In this document: positions 1 to 11,291 of the stretch, piece after piece
Numbering within the stretch: position 1 is the first letter of the stretch
Layout of the letters: the number at the start of each line of letters is the position of its first letter
Source: Conoideocrella luteorostrata
Taxonomy: Eukaryota; Ascomycota; Sordariomycetes; Hypocreales; Clavicipitaceae
Direction: 5' to 3'
Assembly (NCBI GenBank): GCA_032433595.1
Contig: JASWJB010000059.1
Location: 105,137-169,136 of the forward strand
Length of the DNA stretch: 64,000 nt
The notes under the pieces: generated by a model
Told to the model about the DNA's origin: nothing
Seen by the model: only the letters and a program-made list of their open reading frames with translations
The model's database searches: none
Position numbers and translations under genes: made by a program

Positions 1-1258
1 AGAAGCGAGAGAAGCTTGCTGGGGAGCTACTGGAAGAGTGAGTGTTGAGCTGCATGTTTATGTGCCTTGGGATTTTCGTGATGTTAAATGCCCAAGACTA
101 ACTTTGTTCCAGAATGGCGGTCATTGTCAACCCATGGTGTACCTGTCCAAACCTAATGTGGCACGCTTTGAGCTGGGGACGTATAATTTCCTCAAGGACT
201 TTGTAGCCAAGAACAAGATTTCATGCGATTGGCACACTGTTGGGGGGGTCCATGCCATGTTTGATAAGGCGGCCGTCGAGGCCGTTGAGAAGGTGATTCG
301 GCGGCTAAAGCAAGACCATCCAGATCTTGCTGAGAAGGCAATGTTGGGAAAGGATGAAAAATGGTGCAGCATGCTTCGGGTGCCGCAAGCATGTGGCGCG
401 GTATACCAACCCAACGCTGCAAAACTGTGGCCGTACAAGCTTGTAGCATGGGTTCTGGAGAACCTCCTTCATGAGTACTCTGACGCCCAGTACAACTTGC
501 AGACCTATACGGCTGTGGAACATTTGCAACACACCAGAGATGGGTGGATAGTACATACATCCCGCGGTCAAGTCGCTGCCAGGGATGTTCTCCTCGCTTG
601 CAACGCATACACATCATACCTGCTACCCAAAATGACGGGCATCATCACTCCTGTTCGCGGGCAGATTGCCGGCCTGACACCACCTACCCGTGACGTTCCC
701 CTCGAGCACACTCACGTATGGATGGCGGGAAATGGCGACGACGACTACTTGATACAGCGAGACAACGACGGCATCCTGATACTCGGAGGAGAGCGATTCG
801 CCACTCCTGGTGCCCAAGAGGGCATCTGGGACGACAGCGCCATTAACGATGTAATCAGCGAAAAGCTCCGCATGGAGCTTCAGCATCGCGTCAAACTTCG
901 AGCTTCAGGGCATGATGAGAAGGAACAACTAGATGCAGCGTATGAGTGGTCAGGAATAATGGGATTCGCCAAGGATGGTTTCCCCTGGGTTGGGTGTGTT
1001 CCTCCCACCTTTGGAGGGAAGCTAGATGAAGACGGAGATGGACACTTGTGGATTAGTGCTGGCTATACAGGACACGGGATGCCTGTCGCGGCAAGGTGCG
1101 GCATACGGGTCGCTGAGATGATTATGAGGAAGGGTAGTACATTTGGCATGCCAGAGGAGTATGTGGCAAGCGAGGAGAGAGCCAAGATGGCGGTGGATAT
1201 GGAGGTGAAAGCGAAGAGGGGACTGATTGATGAGTTGAATGCCTTGTTGGAGGACTGA
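1..1258 (+). CDS. FAD-dependent oxidoreductase of the DAO family, 5'-truncated by the window edge
   Basis: The visible part is the end of one exon (1-37), an intron at 38-112 (GTGAGT ... TTCCAG) and a final exon 113-1258. Splicing in phase 0 restores the motif CWGATGRNGGHCQP, typical of the fungal DAO/OrdL-like oxidoreductases. These enzymes use FAD to oxidise an amine or amino acid. The C-terminal GYTGHGMPVA segment is the second FAD-contacting motif of the family. The N-terminal Rossmann GxGxxG segment lies to the left of the window, so the true length is unknown. The ATG codons further inside the last exon are not the start. The substrate cannot be told from sequence. The family call is firm; any specific enzyme name would be a guess. 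Confidence 0.85.
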   Translation, partial: EAREACWGATGRVSVELHVYVPWDFRDVKCPRLTLFQNGGHCQPMVYLSKPNVARFELGTYNFLKDFVAKNKISCDWHTVGGVHAMFDKAAVEAVEKVIRRLKQDHPDLAEKAMLGKDEKWCSMLRVPQACGAVYQPNAAKLWPYKLVAWVLENLLHEYSDAQYNLQTYTAVEHLQHTRDGWIVHTSRGQVAARDVLLACNAYTSYLLPKMTGIITPVRGQIAGLTPPTRDVPLEHTHVWMAGNGDDDYLIQRDNDGILILGGERFATPGAQEGIWDDSAINDVISEKLRMELQHRVKLRASGHDEKEQLDAAYEWSGIMGFAKDGFPWVGCVPPTFGGKLDEDGDGHLWISAGYTGHGMPVAARCGIRVAEMIMRKGSTFGMPEEYVASEERAKMAVDMEVKAKRGLIDELNALLED

Positions 1259-2276
1259 TGAACGATCACGGGGACATGGTCTCTAGAGGGTATATGGTGG
1301 GTTTTTGACTTACGAAATGAGCTGCTTTGCATAGTGTGTTTCGAGTAATTCGTCAATGATCTAATTGGACCATCTGTCGTCTCATACAAGCGGTGAGAGA
1401 TTAGCCGAGTATCTCTGTACTCTTCGTAAAGAGATGTCAGCGAGGAGCAACATGCACAAGCTAGCGTCGACAGCACACAAGAAGTCATGTGAAGATTGTG
1501 GTAGAATGATTAGAGTCGAGGCGTTCATTCGCGCGGGACGCATTGACCACATTGACTTTTCTATACCCTCAGCGTAGGTATGTGTATGGAGAACAGGGGG
1601 AATATTATTGAAGAAGCCGGTACGGTATTGGATGCCTGCTTCCAACGCAGCACTTGCAGCGTTGACGCGGACGATATATAGACTGCCCTAGTATTTCACG
1701 AGAGCTGCATAACGCGCGTGATGGCCCGACCAAAGTGCGAACAGCTTAATTTGTATACTACTGCGTACAAAATCTCACAATATGAGGATCGGCTTTTTAC
1801 CGTGTCCCAAGGATAATAATATGCTAGTTAGCCACTGTCACTGGACTCTAAGTAGGGACACATGCACCTGTCGGAAAGTAAGAATGCTCAATTGAATGCC
1901 ATGGACTTCTTGATGTATTGTAACATCACTCGCCTACACTGCTTCAAACTTAAAAAAGTTGTGATGATGGGAAAATAAATATACAAGACTCACTCACTGG
2001 CTGATGCAACTGATATTAGTAGATGGATGCGGTACGTACGGAATGTTACCCGATTATCAACCGGTTCGCCAATCACAGCCACCCATTTGCAAGCACCGCC
2101 GAACGTATAGCGTGGTACTTACTAGTTCACTACTCCGTACCGTACTGGGGACATTTCGACGGGGTGAGAAAGCTCTCTCGAGAACCTCCCAAACCTCCAC
2201 GGTCAACCTCGCCCGACTTGTCCGCCCACCTTGCAACGCACGACCGCCATTGACGCCCGGCTCAATCAATCCCACA
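1259..2276. other. Intergenic region between the oxidoreductase and nuo-24
   Basis: No coding region is convincing here. The short open frames at 1365-1577 and 1382-1645 have no recognisable motif and overlap on opposite strands. One TACTCCGTA motif is at 2131-2139, about 140 bases before the nuo-24 start codon. The region should hold the 3' end of the oxidoreductase transcript and the nuo-24 promoter and leader. Confidence 0.6.
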
Positions 2277-3368
2277 ATGGCGAGCAAGATCACCCCCTTT
2301 CTGTTCCGCTCATGCGTTCGCGCTGCCTCGCGCGTGGCCCGGCCACCAATGCGCGCCTTCTCCGTCACAGCTTGTCGGGCAAGCGATACTCTTATGATTG
2401 TACGTATGGCCATCTATAATTGGGGTGGATCTGAAGGCTCGGTCTGCTCAGATGGACATCCAGTTTCTTCAATTCGAATGGGAGGGAGACACTGGTCCTT
2501 CCAGCGGCAGATATTCGAATGACGAAATAGACACACTCTAATTATACTACCACTATAAGTCTTCCCACAACTAACATCGGGGTTTTTTTTTTTGGTTAAT
2601 TTAGCACCGAAACACCGCCGATAACAACCCCGATATCCCCTTTAAATTCAACAAGGATAATGAAGTCGTCATTGCCGAAATCCTCAAGCGGTACCCCGAG
2701 CAATACAAGAAAGCTGCCGTCATGCCCCTGCTCGATCTGGGCCAGCGCCAGCACGGCTTCACCAGCATCGGCGTCATGAACGAGGTGGCTCGTCTACTTG
2801 AGATGCCCCCCATGCGGGTTTACGAGGTGGCTTCCTTTTATACCATGTATAATCGAACGCCTGTGGGCAAGTTCTTTGTCCAGGCCTGCACAACGGTATG
2901 ACAACCTTGAAGCCCTCTCTACACCACCCTTCCGGCTTGGATCCCGATATAGGTTGTATGTGGCGGAATAACTGACTTCTTTTTTTTTTTTTTTGGCAAT
3001 AGACTCCCTGCCAACTAGGCGGCTGCGGATCCGACGTCATCGTCAAAGCCATCAAAGAACATCTCGGCATCAAGCAAGGCGAAACCACGCCTGACGGGCT
3101 CTTCACCTTCATCGAAGTCGAATGCCTCGGCGCCTGCGTCAACGCGCCCATGATCCAAATAAACGATGACTATTACGAGGACCTGACGCCCGAGACTGTC
3201 GTTGACCTGCTCAAGACGCTGAAAGCCAGTGCTGGCGATGCCAATGCCGCAGCCAAGATTCCCAAGGCCGGCCCCCTGTCCGGCAGAGAGACATGCGAGA
3301 ACAGCAAGGGCCAGACGAACTTGCTTGATGAGCCGTGGGGTATTGAGACGACAAGATCAGACTTGTAG
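2277..3368 (+). CDS. nuo-24: NADH:ubiquinone oxidoreductase 24-kDa subunit (complex I, NDUFV2/NuoE family)
   Basis: Three exons, 2277-2399, 2605-2895 and 3003-3368, join in phase 0 to give 259 residues. The protein sits in the peripheral arm of mitochondrial complex I and carries the [2Fe-2S] cluster N1a. The four ligands are visible as C136-x4-C141 and C179-x3-C183, the latter in VECLGAC. The N-terminus ([19 protein letters not shown]) is rich in Arg and Ser with no acidic residue, as in a mitochondrial presequence. The first exon ends at DTLMI and the second opens with HRNTADNNP, a join typical of this family. Both introns contain a long T run close to the acceptor. The length fits the family. 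The gene converges on the kelch gene downstream. Confidence 0.96.
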
Positions 3369-3734
3369 ATTAAATTTGTTTGTTTGGTTTTTTTTTTTTT
3401 TCGTTTCAGTTTTGTAAGTTCGGTTATGGAGATGTGCGACGGGGAACTCCTGCTCAGTAGGTAGGGAGGAGGAACCTGCGTATGTGAGGAGAGGGTTCAG
3501 GGAACAAAAAGACACTGTATATAACGCCACTTTTTGTTGAATTGTCGGTGTGGTATAGACAAACTTATCATCTTAACGTAACATTTCTCGTTTATTGTCG
3601 CGCTCTATCCAAAAGAGAACAATATTGAATGGTGGGCGACATTTGACGCTTCAGTTAGTAAACTAAACCCCATCCTACAAGCGACATCCCTTTAAAACCT
3701 CATTTTTTCTTGTTCATAAGGCGATTGGACACCT
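3369..3734. other. Convergent 3' intergenic region
   Basis: This 366-base spacer lies between the stop codons of nuo-24 (+) and the kelch gene (-). It contains a 14-T run at 3388-3401 just after the nuo-24 stop. It should hold both transcript ends. I see no coding signal. Confidence 0.6.
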
Positions 3735-5396
3735 TCATTTTCCAAGCCGCAGTATCCACCCATCACCGATACGCTTATTATCAGCTCTCAATCCACCCCA
3801 GATAATAATACCAGACTCCTCCAGATCCGTCATGGGCGCGCTCGCCAACCATCCTCTTCCAACTGGCACCCCGTCGGCACTCTCTTCGTCATATGACGCT
3901 GTTCTCAACTTCTCCCACTTCCCTTCTCCTGTCTTCCGTCCCATGGCTTGGAAAACGGCTGCCGTGAGACTAGCCGTGCTCATACCCAGCGGTGGCACCT
4001 GGAACGTCCACACATCGTTAAAAAATGTGCCTGCACCTTCGTGCCCATCTGCACTGGGGCCCTTTTCACCCATACACAACACCAAGACTTCCTTCCCGCC
4101 ACCGACGGTGAGTGCCTGTAAGGAGGCGACGCTTCGGGGGGCTGGCCATTCCTGCTGCGCCTCGGCATGAATTTCGGGCGACGATGCGTCAATGTTGCCT
4201 TGCATAATGGTTTGCCAGCCTGCACGGGCGTGGATGGATACTTCTCCCTTGCTGTAACCATCGTCAAAGGTTTCCACTTCGAGATTCAAGAAGTCAAGTT
4301 GTCCGCCTAGTTCAGTTTCCCCATCATACCCACCGAAGCGAAAGAGGCGGCTTTTGCTGATACATATGGCTGAGCCGCCGCGGGATGGGCCAGGAGCAGC
4401 TGGAAGTTCTGTCCAAGTGCGTGTGTGGACGTCAAAGGCCCAGAGATCGCTCGTACGATCGCCATTGGCTAGACAGCCAGCGTGAACGAAAAAGGTTCCG
4501 TAACCGTCGGATTCCTGATCGACTGCTTGTTCAGCAATATGGCCAACCACAGGGTCCTGAGGGATACCTGTTTTCGAAGTATCACCTACAGCCCACTGGC
4601 GCCAGGTCTGGGGTTTCTTGGGACCAGCGGGACGTGGGAAATCGCGAGGACGGTCAGTAGCCGTGGCGCAGTGAAAGCTGCGCGGAGCTGGGTGAGGTAC
4701 GATAGCACCGCCTTTCACAGCTGGGACCGGGTCGAGATATGACCAGGCGTGAGATCGAGTGTCATATACCCACACCCGTCCAGCCTCCTCCAGAGGTTTC
4801 ATATCGGGACCGCCCCGTCCACCAAACAGGAAGATACGTGATCCAATGACGGCCGTGGCGTGGCCAACTCGGGGAGAAGGGATGTCATTCAGCTCCGGTT
4901 TATTGTCTGTTGCAATTTCTTTGCCTTTGGCATTTGACGTGTCTTCCAGAGGCACCTCATCTAGACTGGCTTGTGCTTGATCGAGATCCTGTTTGGGAGT
5001 CTGTGGCGAGATCTCGTCCGGGAGGCGCTCCGCCCTGGCCGCAACCTTGTGATAGTCGGCCCCGGCGCTGCTAAACGGCAACCTGATGACATGCATGTCA
5101 TTGTCGACGGGCTGTCGAGGCTCAATCTCGCCACCAAAGATGTAAGCACACCCTGCAATGACATTGAGAGAGTGCGAGGAGCGGGGCAGAGGCGGAATGT
5201 CGATGCGTTCCCAGGTGCCCTGTACGGTATCGGCGGGATCGGTTTTGTTCCTGCGGAACTGCGGTAGGGAAGGAAGATTCTTCTGAATGCTTGGTAAATT
5301 AGGCATGTTCACACTCTTGGGCAGGCTGGGCATATTCTGCTGGGCCTGCTTGAATAGGTCGGTCGAGCGACGCTTGAGCTTGTTGAGCGGCTGCAT
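3735..5396 (-). CDS. Kelch-repeat / galactose oxidase-like beta-propeller protein
   Basis: One uninterrupted 553-residue frame starts at the ATG at 5396-5394. After a Lys/Arg-rich N-terminus with short Pro-Ser-Leu-Pro repeats (residues about 20-50), the protein shows successive kelch-type blades. Examples are PRSSHSLNVIAGCAYIFGG, PSPRVGHATAVIGSRIFLFGG, a blade ending in DLWAFDVHTRTWTELP, GSAICISKSRLFRFGGYDG, and a final blade with GIIIWGG near the C-terminus. The paired Gly and spaced aromatic residues define the kelch fold, which usually acts as a protein-binding propeller. There is no signal peptide and no visible galactose oxidase copper site, so a cytosolic scaffold role is more likely than an enzyme. 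The physiological partner is unknown. Confidence 0.88.
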   Translation of the reverse strand: MQPLNKLKRRSTDLFKQAQQNMPSLPKSVNMPNLPSIQKNLPSLPQFRRNKTDPADTVQGTWERIDIPPLPRSSHSLNVIAGCAYIFGGEIEPRQPVDNDMHVIRLPFSSAGADYHKVAARAERLPDEISPQTPKQDLDQAQASLDEVPLEDTSNAKGKEIATDNKPELNDIPSPRVGHATAVIGSRIFLFGGRGGPDMKPLEEAGRVWVYDTRSHAWSYLDPVPAVKGGAIVPHPAPRSFHCATATDRPRDFPRPAGPKKPQTWRQWAVGDTSKTGIPQDPVVGHIAEQAVDQESDGYGTFFVHAGCLANGDRTSDLWAFDVHTRTWTELPAAPGPSRGGSAICISKSRLFRFGGYDGETELGGQLDFLNLEVETFDDGYSKGEVSIHARAGWQTIMQGNIDASSPEIHAEAQQEWPAPRSVASLQALTVGGGKEVLVLCMGEKGPSADGHEGAGTFFNDVWTFQVPPLGMSTASLTAAVFQAMGRKTGEGKWEKLRTASYDEESADGVPVGRGWLASAPMTDLEESGIIIWGGLRADNKRIGDGWILRLGK

Positions 5397-6420
5397 GGCG
5401 ACTTGCTTGTGGTTGCTGAGCCGTGGATCAACAATGGCAACTACAGTGGATGTAGACGTAGCCGCAATAGCTTAGCAGAGCGCGCAGAGAGAGAAATGAT
5501 TGCTGGAGGCAGGTGACGCAGTGGAAAGAGAGTGAGGCAGATGTTGATGGCTTTGAGCTTGCGTCAGCGATGCCGCGAATCCGGAGCTGGAGCTGGTCTG
5601 TAGCTGAGAGCTGACAGCCCGAGAGCTGAGCTTGAGAAAAATGACGTACCTCTCTTGCTTTAGCTCTTGGTTGGTTGATGAAGGCTCATGACAGACAGAC
5701 GAGATGGCAGGAACGGGATTGTGTAGAATCTGAAAAGCGTTGAAAGGCACTGATGCGAACGGTAAGCATGGTTTTGGATTACCTTGTGGATGATTACTTG
5801 TTTCTTACACCTTCTGCATGGCTGTCATAGAGCTGTTGTTAGTTCCTGGGCAGCCACACGTCCGACAGACTCAGAGAGGGAGACGCAAGCAAGCACCGCA
5901 GCGTGCAGCGTGGGGCGCAGCAGGAACCAGGGTCGAAGGCAAGGAAAAGCCAAAGATGCCTTGCTTCGTGGGGTCGCCAGGCTATGAAGCTGCCAAGGGG
6001 CATGTCGATCGCTGGGCGACGGTTCGTGGTAAATACGGGCAGTCAGTCTTTCTTGGTGACTCCCGAGCGGCTAGACTCATGGGTTTGTTATTCGTATGGT
6101 AGCTAACTAGTAGGCGTCTCTAATTTCCTCTTGTAACTGCACTCGAGTCATTGGAAAAAGACCTTTTCTCGAGGAGCTGGCGTAATACACCCACACCCGC
6201 CACGCATTCGCAGAGAGAGACAATGAGGATTTGTTCAACAGTTACCATCATCCTTCCTCTACTCCGTACTGCGCGCAAAGCTACTATAATTATACAGGTC
6301 CCACACTCCAACTCTTGCTGTGCGAGCCGCGCCACTAAACAGCAACCAGCTATCTTCCTTCTAAGCAGCTGGCGGATTCCTGCCCAGCCCATATAAGGGA
6401 GATTCCAACGTAGCAGTAGA

Positions 6421-6811
6421 TGAATCCCAACATTAGCTATTACACATATCAGAATCGTACCATTGTGATTTATTCTATGTTCACCTATGCCTTTATGACC
6501 TTTATTACACATCCTAACTTGACAACACAAGTGCAGAATCCAGCATCCCACCCAGCACGTAACATCTGTCACCAGAGAGAGTACAGGTTGGCTTTGCAGA
6601 GGGGGGCACAGGCTATGAGTTTACAGGTCACCTGGGTACAGGTGACAGGTGACAGGTGTTACGTGCTGGGTTCGTCGAGTGGGATGCTGGATTCTGCACG
6701 TATGTTGTCAGATTAGGATGTGTAATAAAAGGTCATAAAAGGCATAGGCAAGCATACAATAAATCACAATAGTACGATCCTGATATGTGTAATAGTTAAC
6801 GTTGGGATTTA
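6421..6811. repeat. Large imperfect inverted repeat (foldback or MITE-like)
   Basis: The left arm (6421-6573) and the right arm (6648-6811) are reverse complements over about 150 bases, with a spacer of 74 bases. About nine in ten positions match by eye. The right arm has a short extra segment near 6671-6678. Matched blocks include TATTACACATATCAG and GTGCAGAATCCAGCATCCCA. Similarity may continue outward, since TCTAAGCAG occurs near 6359 and its complement near 6838. No coding frame lies between the arms, so this looks like a non-autonomous foldback element or a remnant of one. Confidence 0.75.
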
Positions 6812-7190
6812 TCCGAGGAGAGATCTAGCCCTGCTTAGAGTGCCACCCCTCTCCCCACCTAGTAGCGCGCACCTCCCGCTTCTAAGGACACGAGCTAAAG
6901 CCCAAGTGCGTAACAATAAACTATTAATTAAAGGAAAAAAAAAAATATGAGGCAAGAAAGATAGAAAGAGTTTACAGAAATTAATTATAAATTAATTTTA
7001 AATTATTTTCTAAGTAGTTTATCTAGAATACGTGCACAGGCTAACTATACACGCAAAGTGTACTCCGTAAGTGCACGCACAAGTACAAAGGTACTAAAAA
7101 AGAGGGGGTACAGGCCAGCACTGCAAAAGGAGTACAGGTTATAAGGCTACAGGTTACTTGGAGTACAGGTTACAGGTGACAGGGGCCGAG
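6586..7190. repeat. Scattered TACAGGT / GTGACAGG direct repeats
   Basis: The heptamer TACAGGT and close variants recur inside the spacer of the inverted repeat (for example GGTACAGGTGACAGGTG at about 6635-6652). They recur again at about 7108-7185, where several copies sit within 80 bases. The two groups share the compound unit TACAGGT-GACAGG. This suggests both belong to one decayed repeat family. Confidence 0.5.
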
Positions 7191-8374
7191 AGGGATCAGT
7201 TTATCTGTACACTCCAAGTCAGCGCATACTTCATCTCTCGTAACGGAGTCGTGCATTAGTAGTGAATACTGCTTCCTCCTAAATGCATATTCGATGAGCC
7301 TTCGGACGCGAAACACGGGAATTCCCGCCGCGGTTACGTTAGCAATTAATGTCCCTAGTATTTGCCAGCTTATTGGCACAAGGAAGGCACAGAGCTTGAA
7401 CCTGCTTAGCAGAAACACACTCTTTAGTGTCGGAATTTCCCTCGGTAACGTAGCTACTATTAGCGCGGACAGAAGTAAACGCGTTACGCGATAAGCAGGG
7501 AAGGGGCCAGAACATCTTGTAGGCCAGAACCAATACAGGATAAAGAAGCCGCTAATGTGGGTGAGAAAGGAAAACTGCTGACGACGCAATAGAAGAAAAA
7601 AAGTCCTGGAAAGAGGGCAAGAGTGATGTTTTATTCAGACAATGCTTTATTCAGACGGAAAACCAAGACATTTGAGGGTGTTGGGGGGGAAAGCTAGTCC
7701 ACGCGCCTATGAACAACCGCCATTTCTTCTTTGACTGCATAATGATAGTAAGCCCGCTTTTTAGGCTAGTTATAATAACTGACATAATCTACTATAAGTG
7801 TAAGCGCAGGGCGAGCGCTAATGCGACGGACTTAATTGAGGTTTCTAACCGCAGCAATCGTACTAGATAGCATACCCTTTTCCAGTTACGTGACTGGAGC
7901 TACTCTTTGTCTGTTTGTCTGGTTACGTAGCTAGGCTGCGTCTTGCTTCCAAGTAGCATCTCTTGCGTGGCTAGGACCGCGCAACTCTGGCAACCCATTC
8001 GTTATTTGTGTTGCGGGTCAGCGTGATGTCGGCCAACCAAGTATATAGAGTAAGTGCTGCTGCAATGGTAGCTAGCAAACTGATTGCGGGTCCCAACTTA
8101 CGATAGTGGGTGTTTAACAGCCCATTTGCGCAGTATCCAAATTTGTTTTTAAACGGGTCTATTATAAAAGCATGTTTAGGTTACAGGCCTCTCTAGTTTT
8201 TCTCGTAATATTTTTTTCGCATTTTAGTCGTACTAATAACCAGTAACATAAAGATACTAATAGTGTTTTGTAGACAATGTATAAAACTATGTAGCTTGCT
8301 GTATATTATTGGCGGTCTGACACTCCGCCTTACTTTTTTTTTTGGGCCATTGACTTAGCGTTTACACCTATGAG

Positions 8375-9748
<1,374 letters not shown>

Positions 9749-11291
9749 AGTTGTGTAGCGCAGCGCGTTGCACATTGAGATGAGGGCAGGGATTCATTAT
9801 AATTGTAAGGACACTGGCAGATGTGCTACATTCTCCCCAATAGACAAAAGTTACGGAGTGATCTCAGCCGTCAGTTATCTATTAGCTTTTGTGTGGACCG
9901 CATTTAACACCGCAAAGGCGGCGCAACTCAAGGGGCCAGAGAGCAAGTCATGCGTGCCCAGGACCAAATATCTGCCCCCGGCCCGTTGAAAGCTGCTATG
10001 TGGCTACAGCTTCGCCCGGCAGTCCTTCCTCTCCAGGCTCTATTCCCACGTCTGATATGATGATTTAATTGTAGCGTACGGTTCCTGTTGCCAAGAAGCG
10101 CAGCCTCTTCTTGTCTTTAGGATGCTATTGTTGGGCGGGCCGGACCGGCAAGTACTAGTAGTGGAGGCTTGTATGGTGGTGGGTCGCGGTGGTCACCAAG
10201 TCCTCACGCGCCTGTCAGATAACGAGGCAAACATCAGAAAAGCGATCACGGTACGTCGTCCGTGGACACTTGGCCGGTTCTACGATGATGATTTTTTATG
10301 TTTTGTGACCTGAAGATTGGCGAGTTGTCTTGGGAGCACCTTTGTACATCTCTGGCATCTCTGGCCAGACATAAACGCCAAAGTTGAGATGTGCGCCAAT
10401 ACGTGAGCCAGCCGGCGTCGGGGTGCGCACAGCACGCAGCACACGGGGAAGATGAGGGCCATGAGCGTTGACCTAACTATTCTCGCCGTTCCGCGAGTCC
10501 TACTCCGCAGTTCGTTGGGCATCTGTAGGAGTCAAGTCCTTCCCCTCGCATCATGCCGCTCCCGGCAAGGCTGCCATTCCACCAACGAGTTGTGGTCGTG
10601 ACTGGGCTTGGTCCTGCCCAGCCCAGTTCATCCTGATGGAGCGGACAAGGGTCAAATGGTGTCGATTGCTAACTACTCCGTAGATAGATAGTCAACCTGC
10701 CGCGCCTTCTGCCTGTGGGTACCTACCCCGACCCTGAGAGTCAGTCTCCCTCCATGCTCGCTTGCCGCCTCACCTGCTTCGGCTCTGGTGAACGGCTCCA
10801 ACGTTCTGGCCAACGGCTCTTGGGCATTACGCTCAGAATTTTGCTGCTTCTTCCCTCTTGTCCCAACGCCTCTTGGATGTTCTTTTCTGGCGTACAGCGG
10901 CGCCGTATTTGTCCCGATTGCTCCCGTTCTGAGGACTTTGCTTTTAAGCTGCTCAATTCCTTCCCATCGTAGGCCGTTCGTCGCTAAACGCCGCAGTAGA
11001 TTGCGACAACATTGTGCGTTTCTGCTCAGCTCACGCGCCCATCCGTCTTATGATTATGCCGCAAAGCATATCGGTTGGCTTTTTCATCTAACCATCACGC
11101 GTGCTGTCAATAGTGCAATGAATTAAACGACGATTCTCTCGTATACGACTGACCCGATCTGGCAGCAAGCTTCAGCTGCTTGGCCAGGAGTTCTCGGATG
11201 GCCTCGCGCCTCTCATACCAATCGCCCGAACTCGTTCACGACCCTGGCCGTTTGTTTTATTGCATACGTAGTCAGTTTTAAGCTCCCCCAA
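9749..11291. other. Intergenic region and probable leader of the 980-residue gene
   Basis: No convincing gene. Short frames at 9768-9989, 10122-10313 and 10715-11126 overlap opposite-strand frames and match nothing I recognise. A TACTCCGTA motif is at 10674-10682. The pyrimidine-rich stretch at about 10690-10980 may be the promoter or leader of the downstream gene. Confidence 0.5.

Larger units (their letters stand above)
5397..8374. other. Gene-poor, repeat-bearing island
   Basis: Nearly 3 kb without a recognisable gene. It includes the kelch gene's leader, a large inverted repeat (6421-6811), TACAGGT-type repeats, and a very AT-rich patch at about 6930-7030. TACTCCGTA motifs lie at 6260-6268 and 7061-7069. 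A 139-codon minus-strand frame at 7170-7589 is hydrophobic in its middle, but I could not assign it to any family. The base composition and broken-up sequence suggest decayed mobile DNA. That is inference; no transposase or reverse transcriptase could be read. Confidence 0.5.

Noticed and set aside
7170..7589. 139-codon minus-strand frame in the gene-poor island
   Set aside because: Its hydrophobic middle section suggested a membrane protein, but no family match, intron signal or start context supports it.
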